Below, piece after piece: positions 35,109 to 46,230 of a stretch of 60,000 nt of DNA (within the stretch, counting starts at the first letter, position 1; every line of letters begins with the position of its first letter). Location of the stretch: NCBI RefSeq assembly GCF_963678635.1, contig NC_087065.1, positions 46,814,381 through 46,874,380 of the forward strand. Direction: 5' to 3'. The notes under the pieces are model-generated. The model did not search any database. It saw only the letters and a list, made by a program, of their open reading frames with translations, and was not told where the DNA came from. Source of the stretch: Symsagittifera roscoffensis (Eukaryota; Xenacoelomorpha; Acoela; Convolutidae). The position numbers were made by a program, and so were the translations under genes.

Positions 35109-37066
35109 TTCCAGCTAGATATAGGACCGGGAGCCAATAAAAGAACAACCTGACACAAGGGAACGCTGTGAGTACAGCGGTGAAAAAAGTAGCTGGGATG
35201 TCTTGCACCACAGAACAAAAGAAGGAGGTCTTACAAGCTGACCTAGAGCGAAATGTGAGCCTCTGTCTGCATAACAGCTTCTGCAGGAGTCGAGAGCAGA
35301 AAGTGAACGTGGATCTACTGCCCTGCTGCAAACAGAGGTTGCTGGAGCAAGAAAGCTGGGACACCGCCCGTGACTCTGTGGACATGCTACAGAAGTCCTG
35401 GAGGACAGTGAGATGGGAGAGCAGGAACCAGAAGCGATGGAGTGAAGATTGAAGGAGAAGACTGAAGACTGGAGAGATAGAAAACTTTATCGTTGTAGTG
35501 TGTGAAATTTTGAACTAATCAACCAAGACTGACTAATGAAAGTTTTAAACTTTTTGTTTTGATGTAGTTTGGTCAAACTAGACTTGGAAATTGTTGAATA
35601 GTTGAAATTGTTGAATTACAATGGATAATCTTAGTTGACGATTATTTATATATAAAGGCCTTAGGTGAGTATATTTACCTATTTAAACCTGGCTGAAGTT
35701 TTTAACCTGTGTAGGACACATCTTCACTTTGTGGCGACCTAGCAGGGTTTGGGTAAGCTCGCTCGAAGAGGGTGAGTACCTCATTACCTTTCCTAGCCAC
35801 AGAATTTCTTAATTTTAATATTGAGGACAACAGCATAAATGAATGATTATACTTGGTGAGTGACGTTAAGTTAATTCTAACGGGTGCGTGGCCGTGCCGC
35901 GTCCCAAGTCTTTTTAAAATCAGCAAGTGCGAGAAAAAATTTTACGGAGAGATGACATAAGTGGTCAGAAAAGAAACTTTATCTAGGAAACTCCTCATAG
36001 TGCAAGTTTTGTGAAAATGTTGGAAAGCAGTGCAATATAGTACGATGCCATTTCTGACAAGCGGTTAGTTGAGGTGACGTAGATAAATTTCATTTTCTAA
36101 TGCAATTTGTAAATTGATTATAGAAAACTGGATCACCACTTGAAGATATCCCGGAGTTATGCGTTCAATGGGGATATTGAAGGGAACTGTCCGGGGAGTA
36201 TGTGCCATTCCGCCGGATTGACACAGCCGAACCCTCGGACGAGCAAGAAAAGAACATTAGTGACGTTAATTGCGAACTCGTTATGAAAAAGAGGGTCGGA
36301 ATGTTCTGGAATTTCAAAAATTTAGAATTGCGATGGAATATTTCTCAGAAATTAAGAACAACGGCCATGTTTGGCAAAAAATCATAATAACAGAGACCCC
36401 GAATTATCAAGACGAGAATCGGTTGGAAGAAACGCTAGAAAATACGAAGCCTCTTATCGTGGTAACAAGACACGATAAGACGCTTACCTCAAAGAAACCA
36501 TACGGAAGGAAGGTCCAGTGGGACATCCGGAGCGGATCAGTACCCTCCCGCGCCACGAAATTAAGGAGATAAGAGTGTTATCTCAGAGGTAGAGTCGAAT
36601 TGGAGGCCCGGTGCCAAAGGACTTAATAGACTGCGAAGCTTACTTTTTAGCTGCTGTGATGCCCTGAGTAGTTGAATTAACTTCAATTTTAAATTAAATT
36701 TCAGAGCATGAGTAGTTAGAAAGAGGAAAGGGTCATCCCATCTCCAATGGATTTAGTATATAACTGTCACTAAAAACATAGTAAAATATGATATTCGAGC
36801 CGTGTTTTTTAATGGTAATCACGCAGTCTGGGGATCCGAGACCCAGTTATTTGGTTATCTTTGCCTATAACGAAAGCTGATCAAAAATCGTTTGACTGAT
36901 GGCCTAAAAATGGTAACTTTTTACTTAGCCCTAAACAGACCAGAAAATCAACTGGCTAGGTCTAGACGGTGAAAAACGGGTAGAATTTAGGTAAATGACG
37001 CCGGCCAGTCGCCAATAGGTGCTTTTTCTACGCTCCGTCACTATGTAGTATTTGGGCGAATGTTAC
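34304..37066 (+). repeat. Right long repeat (putative 3' LTR) of the gag-only element
   Basis: Direct repeat of 25611-28374. Its coding-like region is broken by a small indel near 34530 and by a changed A-run near 34935, and it resumes at 35168-35452 (DLERNVSLCLHNSFCRSREQ), where the left copy is in turn broken. Neither copy is therefore simply the intact parent. Confidence 0.8.
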
Positions 37067-37339
37067 TGATAAAAAAATTTCAACCAATTAGAATCGCTAA
37101 TGATTCTTGCTCTCGAACTGATTTTTGCACGAAATCTAAAATAACCGATAATGAATTTCAGCAGTAAAGTCAACTTTTGCTGTGTAGATAACGAATAAAT
37201 TTCATGTTTTTTCAAGAATTAAGTATTCTTCTATTGGTATTAATTGAAATTATTCAAGAATTCAGTTTTTTCCAATGACTCTTAGATCTGACAACTTTTG
37301 AAAATTAATGTCTGCTAATTTTGCAATAGGTTAATTCTT

Positions 37340-38490
37340 ATCAAGCGTGTAACTAACCTGCGGTGCTTTGCATTTTTGACAACTCATAAAAAAACTGCAC
37401 ATATTGGAAAAAAGATCTGCAACCTCTCAGTGTACTCTGACAGCACCCAATTTCTAAACCTAAGCTTCCCAAAAACTTATGTAACTTCTTATCTCAAAAG
37501 CTAATAGATTTTGAGCATTCATGTTTGGAGGCAAGTTTGACATCGCCTGAAAGTACCCTGACAATACTGTTGGGAGCTTCAAATTTTGTGAAGTTTTATA
37601 AGGTTAGTTCTTAGAAATATTTTGAAAAAAATCACAAAAAACCTAACGTCTCTGAAATAAAAGCAATTGAGCAGTCGCGCTTGGACGCAAAGATTGCACC
37701 CCTCAGTGTATCCGCACAGTACCCAACTATAGCATAAGAAACTTCGAAGTTTTGAATTATTTTCAAATCTAAATTTTCTGAAAATTTGGAAAAAAAATCC
37801 TAAAAAAGGTCGTATCTCAGAAACTACGAAAATTGGAGGCAAAACTCGCAAACCCTGACAGTACCCTGACGGCGCCTCACTATAAAGATTGAAATGTCAA
37901 AACTTTTTGAGGTGTTTTTATATTTGAGTTCTTTAAAAAATTTTAAAAAGATGTAACAAATTGTCACATCCCGGAAACTAACAGGATTCGAGCAGTCAAA
38001 TTTAGAGGAAAAATTTGCAAATCCTGAGATTACCCTCACAGTACGCAACAACAGGGCTGTGAATTTCAATTCTTAAGAGTTTTTAAGTTCTGAAAACTTA
38101 AAAAGAAATGATGAAAAACGTCATATCTCGCAAACTACAAGGATTTGAGCAGTCAGATTTGAGCAGTCTTATTATATTCGCAACACCTGATAGTACCTTA
38201 ACAACAGCCAGCTACAGGGTTGCGAAATTCAAATTTTGTGAATTTTTAAACATTTAAATTTTCTGAAAGTTTTTGAAAAATTGTGAAGAGGTCATTTTTG
38301 AAAGCTAAAACGAATTGAGCAGTCACATTAGGAGGCAAGATTGGCAATCCCTGAAAGTACATCGACTGCCCCCGAATACAGGGCTTTATTTCGTTAAAAA
38401 ATCGTTCGTTAAACATGTAACATTCTTACGTTGAAAAAGCTTAAGCATGGCGAGATAGTGAAGCCCGCTTTTAAATAGATAATAGATTTT
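37340..38490 (+). repeat. Satellite-like element 1 (~155-165-bp monomers, conserved ends)
   Basis: Left end gcgtgtaactaacctgcggtg, then about six degenerate monomers each with a phrase like cctgacagtaccctgacagc ... cactacagggttg and a phrase like atctcgaaaactaaaggattt gagcagtca. The right end reads agcatggcgagatagtgaag followed by cccgc and an AT-rich tail. Monomer landmarks fall at about 37558, 37704, 37855, 38022, 38183 and 38348. Two further elements in this window have the same plan. No coding capacity. Confidence 0.75.
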
Positions 38491-39228
38491 ATTGGCCAGG
38501 AACTATTTGCTTGGGCGATTTATTTTGAGATTTTTGCAATTTATTTGAGATTTTTGACTTCTCAATTCGGACTGGCTGAATTTACTTTGCCATCGTTCGT
38601 TCTCTCCATCATAAGGGACGTCACCGTCAACATGCGCTTAAAATCAATACAAAAAGAAAAACATTACCCTAACTTTTGAAGTGAGGAATCTTTAAGCTAA
38701 CTGAACCAAAAATTTTAACTGAACCAAAAATTTTTCATCGATTATTTCCGAAAAATTAAGGGTGATTGGAAACTTCTTATTATACTAGTTTGGATTTTGT
38801 TGTATCGTTAATAAACAATTTAAAACACGTAGGCGGTGATTTTACCAAGGTAACTTATTGGACCAGGCAATTCGCTTCTAGGCGCTATTTATATCACTCA
38901 GCAGGGGGCGGATTTAAGGCGAGTGGGGTTCGAGTAAGGGCGAAAGGGGTGGAGCGGACGCCAATTTCAGGGATATGATTAGGGCATCCCAGTATTCATT
39001 ATTAGTGGACCAATTCAAAAAATATTCTTAAAGCGCTTTCGGCGCCAAAATACACAAAATTTGGAAAGGGAACGCGCATTGATTTATTGGTTTTTGGTCA
39101 AAAGTTTTTTGGTTTTTGGACTCGGAAGTTTTAGAGCGCCGCTTTTATTAGAGCGTTAGTGTTTCTATCAAATGCACTGTTTCTGAATACAAATATTTAG
39201 TTTGACACGGAAAAGGTTTCAAAAAAAG

Positions 39229-40190
39229 AAATAAAACTGAAATGGGTCGAATCTGCCAAAGGTACTAATTGGTTCGAGCCCGTAGATAAATCAAAGAAGA
39301 ACAAAGAAGCACAAGAAAAAGTTCTACTATTCCGAATTGGATGGATGCTCTCCCCACTTCTTAAGAACGGAGACTACCCCCGAATCATGAAAGAGGTCAT
39401 TGGTCGACAAAGTCTAAAACAAGGCTTCGCTGAATCACGTCTTCCTGAATTCACCGAGGAACAAAAACAACAGAATTTGGGATCTCTTGACTTTCTAGGT
39501 TTGAACTACTACGGCGCCAAACATGTAAGTTACATCCCACAAATAAATAGCGACGAACCGAGTATCAAAAACGATCAATCAGTGAACACAACAATTCCCG
39601 AAGGGTGGGTAACGATGAGTGGATTCGGAGGCTACAAAGTTTTCCCACAAGGATTGCGCAAATCTGTTAAATGGGTGATGGATAATTATGGCCAAAAAGT
39701 ATCAAGTGATTTCGAAATAATAATAACCGAGAACGGATATGCATCCCCGCCAGCAACATGTGCAAACAACTCGATTGACTTAGACAGAGTTAAATACGTC
39801 ACGGCTCATTTAAATCAGATCTACAAAAGCATAGTAGAGGATAAGATAAACATAACTGGTTACATTTACTGGTCACTTATGGACACCTACAATTTCGGAA
39901 GTGGCTACACTAAGAAGTTCGGACTGTTCTGTACCAACTTTGCCTCGACAACGCAACAGAAATATCCACGTTACAGTGCAACGTTTTACCAGGACGTGAT
40001 CAAAAATCACGGTTTCAATGATTCATATTTCATGATGCGACTCCAGGATTTGGGAATACTTGCAACACATGCCCCAAAACAGGAAGAGCCTGTTAAATAC
40101 AAGTTTACCTATCTGAAAGATAACTTTGCCATTGGGATGAACCAAAACAAAGTGCTGCTCATAATTCTTATGACAACAAAACTTTTCTAA
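39229..40190 (+). CDS. GH1 beta-glucosidase-like gene, exon 4 (nucleophile, C-terminus)
   Basis: Encodes 319 residues to TAA. Family blocks in order: KVLLFRIGWMLSPLLKNGDY, LDFLGLNYYGAKHV, GLRKSVKWVMDNYGQ, the nucleophile in IIITENGYASP (Glu codon 39729-39731), then YIYWSLMDTYNFGSGYTKKF and YPRYSATFYQDVI. The two catalytic glutamates of the gene are therefore intact. The usual DNFEW motif that holds the sugar 4- and 6-hydroxyls is DTYNF here, so its Glu and Trp are replaced by Asn and Phe. About 45-65 residues follow the usual family end. They are moderately hydrophobic near the C-terminus (VLLIILM) but look too short for a clear membrane anchor. The acceptor chosen gives the correct frame, although its pyrimidine tract is poor. 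Confidence 0.9.
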
Positions 40191-40276
40191 GTTGCCTACA
40201 AACATTTTCGACTGAAGATATGTACATTTTTGAATAACTATAAGAACCAATGCAACCAAGCCTTCCTAAGAAATCC

Positions 40277-40282
40277 AATAAA
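40277..40282 (+). promoter_or_regulatory. Polyadenylation signal of the GH1 gene
   Basis: AATAAA 87 bases after the GH1 stop codon, on the coding strand. A normal distance for a short 3' UTR, supporting 40190 as the true end of the reading frame. Confidence 0.6.
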
Positions 40283-41375
40283 TCGTTATCAAAGTCAAAA
40301 CGGTTCACCAAAAATACATACTTTCAGCTGATAGCAATTCTTTAAAAGGCACACGGGAGGGACCTAAAACATTTAAAAGGGGAATCGCGCATTCTACCAG
40401 GGAGCGAACTTTATCACAAGGTTGACAAATCAATACTTCTTATAACCTGTGTTTGTTTCTAGTATGAGAAACAAATGTCAGGCCAACAAGAAATGAATTC
40501 AAAAAATTGCAATTAATAACTGAACTGATCAGGGGGTGTAACAGCGATTCTCTTAAGAAATAACTGATCAGCTCGTTCAGTCTTTTTCCTAGTGGATTTG
40601 AACCTTAAAAACCTTGACACCATTCGCTATGATGGCTTGAAGACTGATTCAGCAGCCAAAAAATTAATCTCAAAATAAATTTTAAGAATTAGCGTGTAAC
40701 GCACCTCCGGTGCTTCGAATTTTTAACAACTCATAAAAAACCGCAATATTGGAAATTCTGCATCCTTTGAGCGTACCCTGACAGCATCCAAACTTTGTGA
40801 AAATTTTTTGAAAAATCACAAAAAAAACGTCATATCTGGAAAATTAACCAGATTTGAACAGTCATATTTGGAGGCACGCTTCGCAACCCCTGAGAATAAT
40901 CTGACAGCCCCCACTACCGATTTGGGAGCTCCAAATTTTGAAGAAAAAAATAAATAAACTTTTCTGAAAACTTTTTGAAAAATCGCAAAAAACGTCAGTA
41001 GTAATAGTAGTAGTAGCAGTAGTAGTAGTACGGCTTTTGTGCACATAGCACAAGGGGTTTCCCACGTCAGTTATTTGTTCTACAGCGAAGTTGTGCTTCT
41101 ACAGTCGTTAAGTGTTCAATCGCAAACTATTTTCCATGTACCCATGTTCAATTGTTCGTAGGCCTTCTCAATTTTTCTCCAAAATAAAAACAATATTCGC
41201 TTCTTCGGTCCGTTTGTTTCTCTCGTAAATTTTGATTGAATCGATAGCCGACATGTTTGCTAAAAAAACCGTCCTCAAAAAATTTCTTGTTTGGCCTCTG
41301 GAGCTGAAACATACAGCCACGCGAGGAACTGCCGTACGATGGAACGTCTAACATCTCAGCGTCTTATTTTTTCGA

Positions 41376-42418
41376 TTAAAATTTTGGTAGCAGCAGAAGG
41401 TTGCTTATCTGTATGAACATTTGCAGCGGGTGTTGTGATATTTCCATTAACCGATCTTTGTACGAATCCATGTGGGGTATTAACCATTTAACTATACGCC
41501 TTTGCACATTTTCAAGCTCCGTAATAATATATTTACTCACTCCATTACAGAGACTTGCGTACTTGAGTATTGGTATGATCATAGTTTTATACAAATCTAT
41601 CTTTCCTTTTGGTCTCAGACTTGGTTCGTTTCTTTTTATCATGTGCAAAACACGAATTGCTTTGAAGCAAACTTAATTTATTTGCAAATTCCATTTAAAG
41701 TCGCAGGAAAGCATATGGCCCAAATCAGATTGAGTTTCCCCGGTTTTAATCACTTCATTTCCGATAGGGAGTTGTTTTTAATTTTTGCACATTTTGATTA
41801 GGAAGCATTTATCCATTTTGAAATGCATGATGTTTCTAACGGTCCAGTCATACAACGCATTTAAATCTCTTTGAATATCTATTGAGCTTAAACCCACGCT
41901 TAGAAATTTGGCGTCATCGGCAAAAAGTAGGGGAAATAATTGTGCACACATTTTCGGAAGGTCGTTAACAAAAACAAGACATAGTATGGACCCCAAAACA
42001 GTTCCATGCGGGACACCGCTAGTAATTTTAATTGTAGACGAGTATACTCCACATATGCGCACAACTTGTACACGATTTGTCAGATATGATTCGATTAACT
42101 TAAGGAGCTTGTTTCTGATGCCAGTTTCACAGAGTTTTTTCAAAAGCAGACCATGATCCACTCTGTCAAAAGCCCAACAGTAGTCAGTAAAGATTATATC
42201 AACATCAATTTGACTTTCAATGCCCTGGTATACTTTTTGCAAAAAGATGATTAATTGAAGAGACGTTGGTCGTCTTTTCCTAAAGCCAAGCTGGGCTGCA
42301 TGAAAAAAGTATGGTAATGATCATAGAGTCGTCTAAAAATAATCCTCTTTAGAATTTTAGAAACTAATGATAAAAAGGATACCGGTCTGTATTTGTAACA
42401 TTATATTTATCGCCTGTT
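41376..42418 (-). pseudogene. LINE reverse transcriptase fragment
   Basis: Reading from 42418: a KYNVTN-type block with DRYP in place of the usual YRP motif, then in the ORF 41778-42242 DIIFTDYCWAFDRVDH (motif A, with Tyr and Trp replacing the usual Leu and Lys before AFD), SGVPHGTVLGSILCLVFVND (motif B) and LLFADDAKFL (catalytic FADD, present). The C-terminal part continues at 41376-41648 (LRPKGKIDLYKTMIIPILKY). A frameshift near 42240 and stops separate the parts. Layout and motifs fit the CR1/Jockey group; the clade assignment is tentative. Confidence 0.75.
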
Positions 42419-42558
42419 CCAAATACTTACTTTACTTTTTACTTTTCCTTTTAACGTCTTCTTGTCCCTTCTTCTGAAGAGGTTAGACGGTTTGTGACAG
42501 CTCTCTATTCAACTCGGTCTCCAGCTGCAGTCTCGTTTACACCAGCGACTGCCATATC

Positions 42559-42867
42559 TTACTTGAGGCACTCTTTCCAGGTGTTCTTGGGTCTTCCTCT
42601 TGGTCTGCGACCTGGTGCCTCTGTGTGCATTATTTTCCTTAGCGGGTTATCTTGATCTTGTCTTCTGTGGATTTGGCCAAACCAGGTCAATCTTCGCTTT
42701 CTTATCATCAGCAGAATATCCTCTAGACCACATCTTCTGAGGGTTTCTGAGCTTGGCATTCGGTCTGACAGCGACACATTGCAGACCATTTTGAGCATCC
42801 GGCGGTCACAGCTCTGTAATAACTGTTCTTCTCTAAGTGTGAGAGCCCACGTTGCAGCTCCATACAA
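42559..42867 (-). pseudogene. RTE C-terminal domain
   Basis: Encodes YGAATWALTLREEQLLQSCD, RRMLKMVCNVSLSDRM, RRLTWFGQIHRRQDQDN and GRRPRGRPKNTWKECL, the characteristic C-terminal blocks of RTE/BovB polyproteins. Separated from the finger by a region with stops (42868-43030). Confidence 0.8.
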
Positions 42868-43032
42868 GATGGTTGAGCGGATGCAGGTATTTTATGCCCT
42901 TGCCCGATGCTTCAGAGAGACGGTGGCATTGCATAGCAAGCTGTTCAGTTCCCTCCTATTAAACCAAGCAACGGAGATCCTATGTCTGACAGCTCTTTCA
43001 GCTCCTCCTTCAGAGTGCAGCATGTCCCCCAG

Positions 43033-44194
43033 CTAGCAGAACTTGCCGACCTCCTCTACTGTACCTGAGTCCAATATTATGGATTCATCTATCCACGTCC
43101 TTGGTTGCTGAGTACCACTGCACACAGGACAAGTGTACCCAGTGATACCAGCTAATGAGTTGAGGCCAGTGCATCTCTTGTGACACCATTTGCTGCAGCT
43201 TGTGCAGAAAAATGAGTTTACTCCTACCCCACGGTTACACACTGCACAGGGATATTGACCTGATGATGTTGACTCCCTACTGCTCTTCCCTGATATCAAC
43301 AGTTTGGTTTTGCCAATATTCACCTTCATCCCACGGAGCTCCACTGCACTACAGCTCCCAAGGGTCACCTATCCGTACCTCTTTGGTGGCTTCTTCCATC
43401 ACAATCTTGAACAGCAGAGGACTTAATGCCGAGCCTTGATGGACACCGACCCTGATTGGAAGTTTCTCAGACAAACCACCAGCAAATCTAACTCGCGACG
43501 AAGAGTTTGTGTACAGGCCCATTACTGCTTTGACCAGGTATTCTGGTACCATTTGTATTCTGGTATCAAAGGCCTTCTCTAGGTCTACAAAGATATGGTG
43601 GAGCTCTTTCTTGTTCTGCAAATACTTCTCCTGCAGTTGGCGAGCAATGAAGATAGCGTCGGTTGTGGACTTTCCTGCAGCGAAACCAAACTGTTGTGGG
43701 CTGATCTTGATGTAGTCACCCAGCCTGCGCATTAGAATACGCTCCCAGAACTTCATGCCATGCTCCAATAGCCTGAGTCCTCTGTATTTGCCACACTCCA
43801 AAGCATCACCCTTGCCCTTGTACAAGGGTATTGTGATGCTCTCCGTCCACTTATCCGGAGTTATGTCGTTTCTCATGATGTTGTTGAATACCGAGCACAA
43901 CATAGCAGAACCCTGGTCAGCAATCTTGAACATTTCTGAGATGACTTCTGAGGGACCCGAAGCCTTGCCGCTCTTCATACGTTTCAGTGCCAGAGATACT
44001 TCTGCTTTTGTGACCCTTTCTAGTGGACCATGCACTGCAGGGGTTTCCTCAAGTATATTTTGGTTTTCCCTGTTCAATGGATCTTCAAAATAACCTCTCC
44101 ATCTTTCCTGCACTTCAGCAGGTTCCACTTTAATTGTATCCCCGGCGACTTTGATGAAGTTGGGGTCTAGCACATCTTTTAGATCCTTGCGCAT
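43033..44194 (-). pseudogene. RTE reverse transcriptase with Cys/His finger, YADD missing
   Basis: 43349-44194 carries SGKASGPSEVISEMFK, GKGDALECGKYRGLRLL, ISPQQFGFAAGKSTTDA, HHIFVDLEKAFD (motif A) and VGVHQGSALSPLLFKIVME (motif B). The next block should be the YADD catalytic motif. Instead the frame ends after GDPWEL and the following ORF (43033-43368) resumes at ELRGMKVNIGKTKLL, so the YADD segment is deleted. A zinc-finger-like C-x2-C-x8-C-x2-C-x4-H-x2-C array (YPCAVCNRGVGVNSFFC) follows, as in some invertebrate RTE-type elements. Catalytically dead. Confidence 0.8.
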
Positions 44195-44369
44195 CTGTTG
44201 TTGCCATCTTGAACATTTTTGCTGTCCAGCTGTTGACTCCAGATCCTCACTCCATACCCTCCATGCATCTTCCTTGGCTTTTGTAATGACCTTTTTTGTT
44301 CTGTTGTTTATTTGCCTATATATGTGCTTGTCTGTGGCTGCTGCTGTGCGCTGCTATACCTTGTATGCC

Positions 44370-45583
44370 GCTTTCTTTTCTGCTAACACTGCCTCCTTTG
44401 AGTCATTCCACCACCATGATTCTCTTTCTCTGCCTCTGCCACCCTTTGTGCGTCCACAGGTCTTTTCACTTGCTTCTATCATTATAGCTTCGGCCTTTTC
44501 CCAAGTCCCGTCAAAGTCTCCTGTTAAGGAGAGCACGTCCTGGGAGAATTCTTGGCACACATCAGGGTTTGTCAATCTCCAGGTTTTGATTCTTTTGACT
44601 CCGTTCCATTTTTTTTCTTCCATGCTTTCAACTTAAAGTCTGCTCTTACTAGGCGACGTTGTATTAGGCATTCCTCTCCTGGTATCAGTTTGCAGTTCAA
44701 CAAGTTGATGTCGAGCATAGTTCTCCATGAAATGAGGTCAAGCTGTGTTGTTATAACCCCGCTTTTGTAAGTTATCAATTTCTCAGGTTCTTTGCGAAAG
44801 TATGCGTTGGCAACTCTGAGTTGGTGATTCTTGCATATATCTAAAAGAGCTGCTCCATCTTCATTCTGAGTGCCATAACCATATATGCCCATGACTTCTT
44901 CGTACCCCACAATGTTTGCTCCCACGTGACAGTTCAGGTCTCCCCCAATGATGATGCCCTCGTTGCCACTCACTGTAGCTAGGATGTCCTCGAGCTTCTC
45001 TCTGAAGGCGTTCTGTTTTGGGTCTGCCAACTTGTGGAGCATATACTGAGACGATGTTATAAATTGTTGTACCAAACACTATTTTGACTCTCATTATACG
45101 GTCACTTATTCTCTCAACCTCAATGACATCTTCAGCCAGTTCTTGTACGAGAACTTGTACTTAACTGAGCCTTCACCAAGCGTAGTAGTGCTGTTTCTTT
45201 TGTATCGGACCTCTTGTACGCAGCAGATATCTGCGTTTCTTCTTGCTAACATTCGGGAAACTTCATGCGATCTTCCCTTCATCGTCCCAACGTTTACAGT
45301 ACACACCTTCAACTTGAGTCCTTCTCTACGATCGTGTGTACGGCTGTTTAACCCAGAGATTCTTAGCACCCTCTGCCCATTTAAGGGCCGCAGGGGACTG
45401 CGGGCATTGGCTGATTTTGTGCTGTCATAGTACAGTGAAACGGGGGATTTTACACACCGGATGCCCTTCCTGACTTGAAACCCTCCCCATTTATCCGGGC
45501 TTGGGACCGGCACTGAGGGCAAACCAAACAGCACAGCAACCCAGTGGCTGGGTCGCTGTACTATTTGGGTCACCCTCAGTGCC
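44370..45583 (-). pseudogene. RTE endonuclease and linker
   Basis: In 45106-45591: KVCTVNVGTMKGRSHEVSRM and ADICCVQEVRYKRN, the N-terminal endonuclease blocks with the catalytic Asn and Glu. In 44572-45075: IIIGGDLNCHVG (catalytic Asp and Asn) and LDICKNHQLRVANAYF. The linker (ERESWWWNDSKEAV) is in 44354-44623. The three pieces are in different frames, so at least two frameshifts are needed. The family nicks target DNA before reverse transcription. Confidence 0.75.
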
Positions 45584-46230
45584 TTTTTCAAATAATGGAC
45601 TATAATTGCTTGATTCCAGTCGTTTGGAAAAAAAGCTGTTTGGAAAATTTTTCTGAATAACTGTCAAATCTCGAAAACTACAAGGATTTGAGCAGTCACA
45701 ACCAGAGCCCAAATTCTCAACTTCTGGGAGTACACTCACATTTTCAACTACGGGATGAAGCTCTTAATGTTTTTGATTTGTTTTGAAAGTAAGTTTTTTG
45801 AAAATTTTTGAAAAAATCATTAAAAAAACGTCATATCTCGAAAATTACAAGGATTTGAGAAGTATTATTTTGAGGCAAGATTGACGACCCTTGAGAGTAC
45901 CCTGACAGCCCCCCTAAATAGGGTTGAGAAATTCAATATTTCAGAAATTTTTGAGAATTTAGTTTTCTAGAAATCCGGTAACCTAAAAGGATTTGGGTAT
46001 TCTTATATGGAGGCCAAAATCTCCACACCTGAGGAAACCCTGACAGCATCCCACTATTGGGTTGCTAATTTCAAACTTGACGAAATAAACACTGAATTTA
46101 AACAAGAAAATCGAAAAAATCTTAACCATTGCAACATACGATATAGCTTAAACGTGAAAAAATTCTTTTTTTTGAACATGTAAAAATCATACGTTGAAAA
46201 TCAGACGTTGAAAGCCCATATTTAGATATA

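Larger units (their letters stand above)
25611..37066 (+). mobile_element. Gag-only LTR retroelement (LARD-like), 11.5 kb
   Basis: Two direct repeats of almost equal length, 25611-28374 (2764 bases) and 34304-37066 (2763 bases), flank an internal region with a gag-like gene and no protease, reverse transcriptase or integrase. The repeats start TG and end TGTTAC (followed by A in the left copy, so TG...CA). Equal length, direct orientation and a gag in between fit long terminal repeats of a non-autonomous element. Against this, I see no clear target-site duplication, primer-binding site or polypurine tract, and 2.76 kb is long for an LTR. The gag reads on the plus strand, the same sense as the host GH1 gene. 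Confidence 0.6.
24804..39228 (+). other. GH1 intron 3 (14.4 kb), filled with repeats
   Basis: Begins gtgatc and ends caaaaaaag. About four fifths of it is the gag-only LTR element at 25611-37066, followed by a satellite-like element at 37340-38490. 24960-25600 holds only AT-rich sequence with a (ct)n tract at 25146-25160. 38491-39228 has no recognised feature. Confidence 0.75.
42420..45583 (-). mobile_element. RTE/BovB-like LINE inserted in another LINE
   Basis: Near full-length minus-strand non-LTR element: apurinic endonuclease (from about 45330), linker, reverse transcriptase, a Cys/His finger and an RTE-type C-terminus. The 3' end is a short simple tail (aagtaaa-like repeats) at 42425-42455, typical of RTE elements. 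It interrupts the reverse transcriptase gene of the host LINE; at both junctions the host sequence shows a short ggcac/ggaac-like match that may be the target duplication. Confidence 0.8.
40998..45660 (-). mobile_element. 5'-truncated LINE (CR1/Jockey-like), split by an RTE
   Basis: The minus-strand reverse transcriptase runs from about 45660 to 45583, is interrupted, and resumes from about 42418 down to the 3' end. The 3' end is a trinucleotide tail (tag/cag repeats on the plus strand, 40998-41036). Only the reverse transcriptase and C-terminal part remain; the endonuclease is missing. The insertion lies inside satellite-like element 2. Confidence 0.75.
40689..46230 (+). repeat. Satellite-like element 2, interrupted by LINE insertions
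   Basis: The left part, 40689-40997, begins gcgtgtaacgcacctccggtg, the same start as element 1, followed by two monomers. The right part, about 45660-46230, has further monomers and a diverged right end (gttgaaagcccatatttagat). The interval 40998-45660 is two nested LINEs, so both parts belong to one original element of about 0.9 kb. Confidence 0.7.

Noticed and set aside
37558-38400. CRISPR array suggested by regularly spaced repeats of ~155-165 bases
   Set aside because: Repeats are long, degenerate and without distinct spacers, in an animal genome; satellite-like monomers explain them.
44151-44636. 161-codon plus-strand frame rich in Ser, Phe, Leu and Cys
   Set aside because: Antisense of the RTE linker region, which reads as protein on the minus strand.
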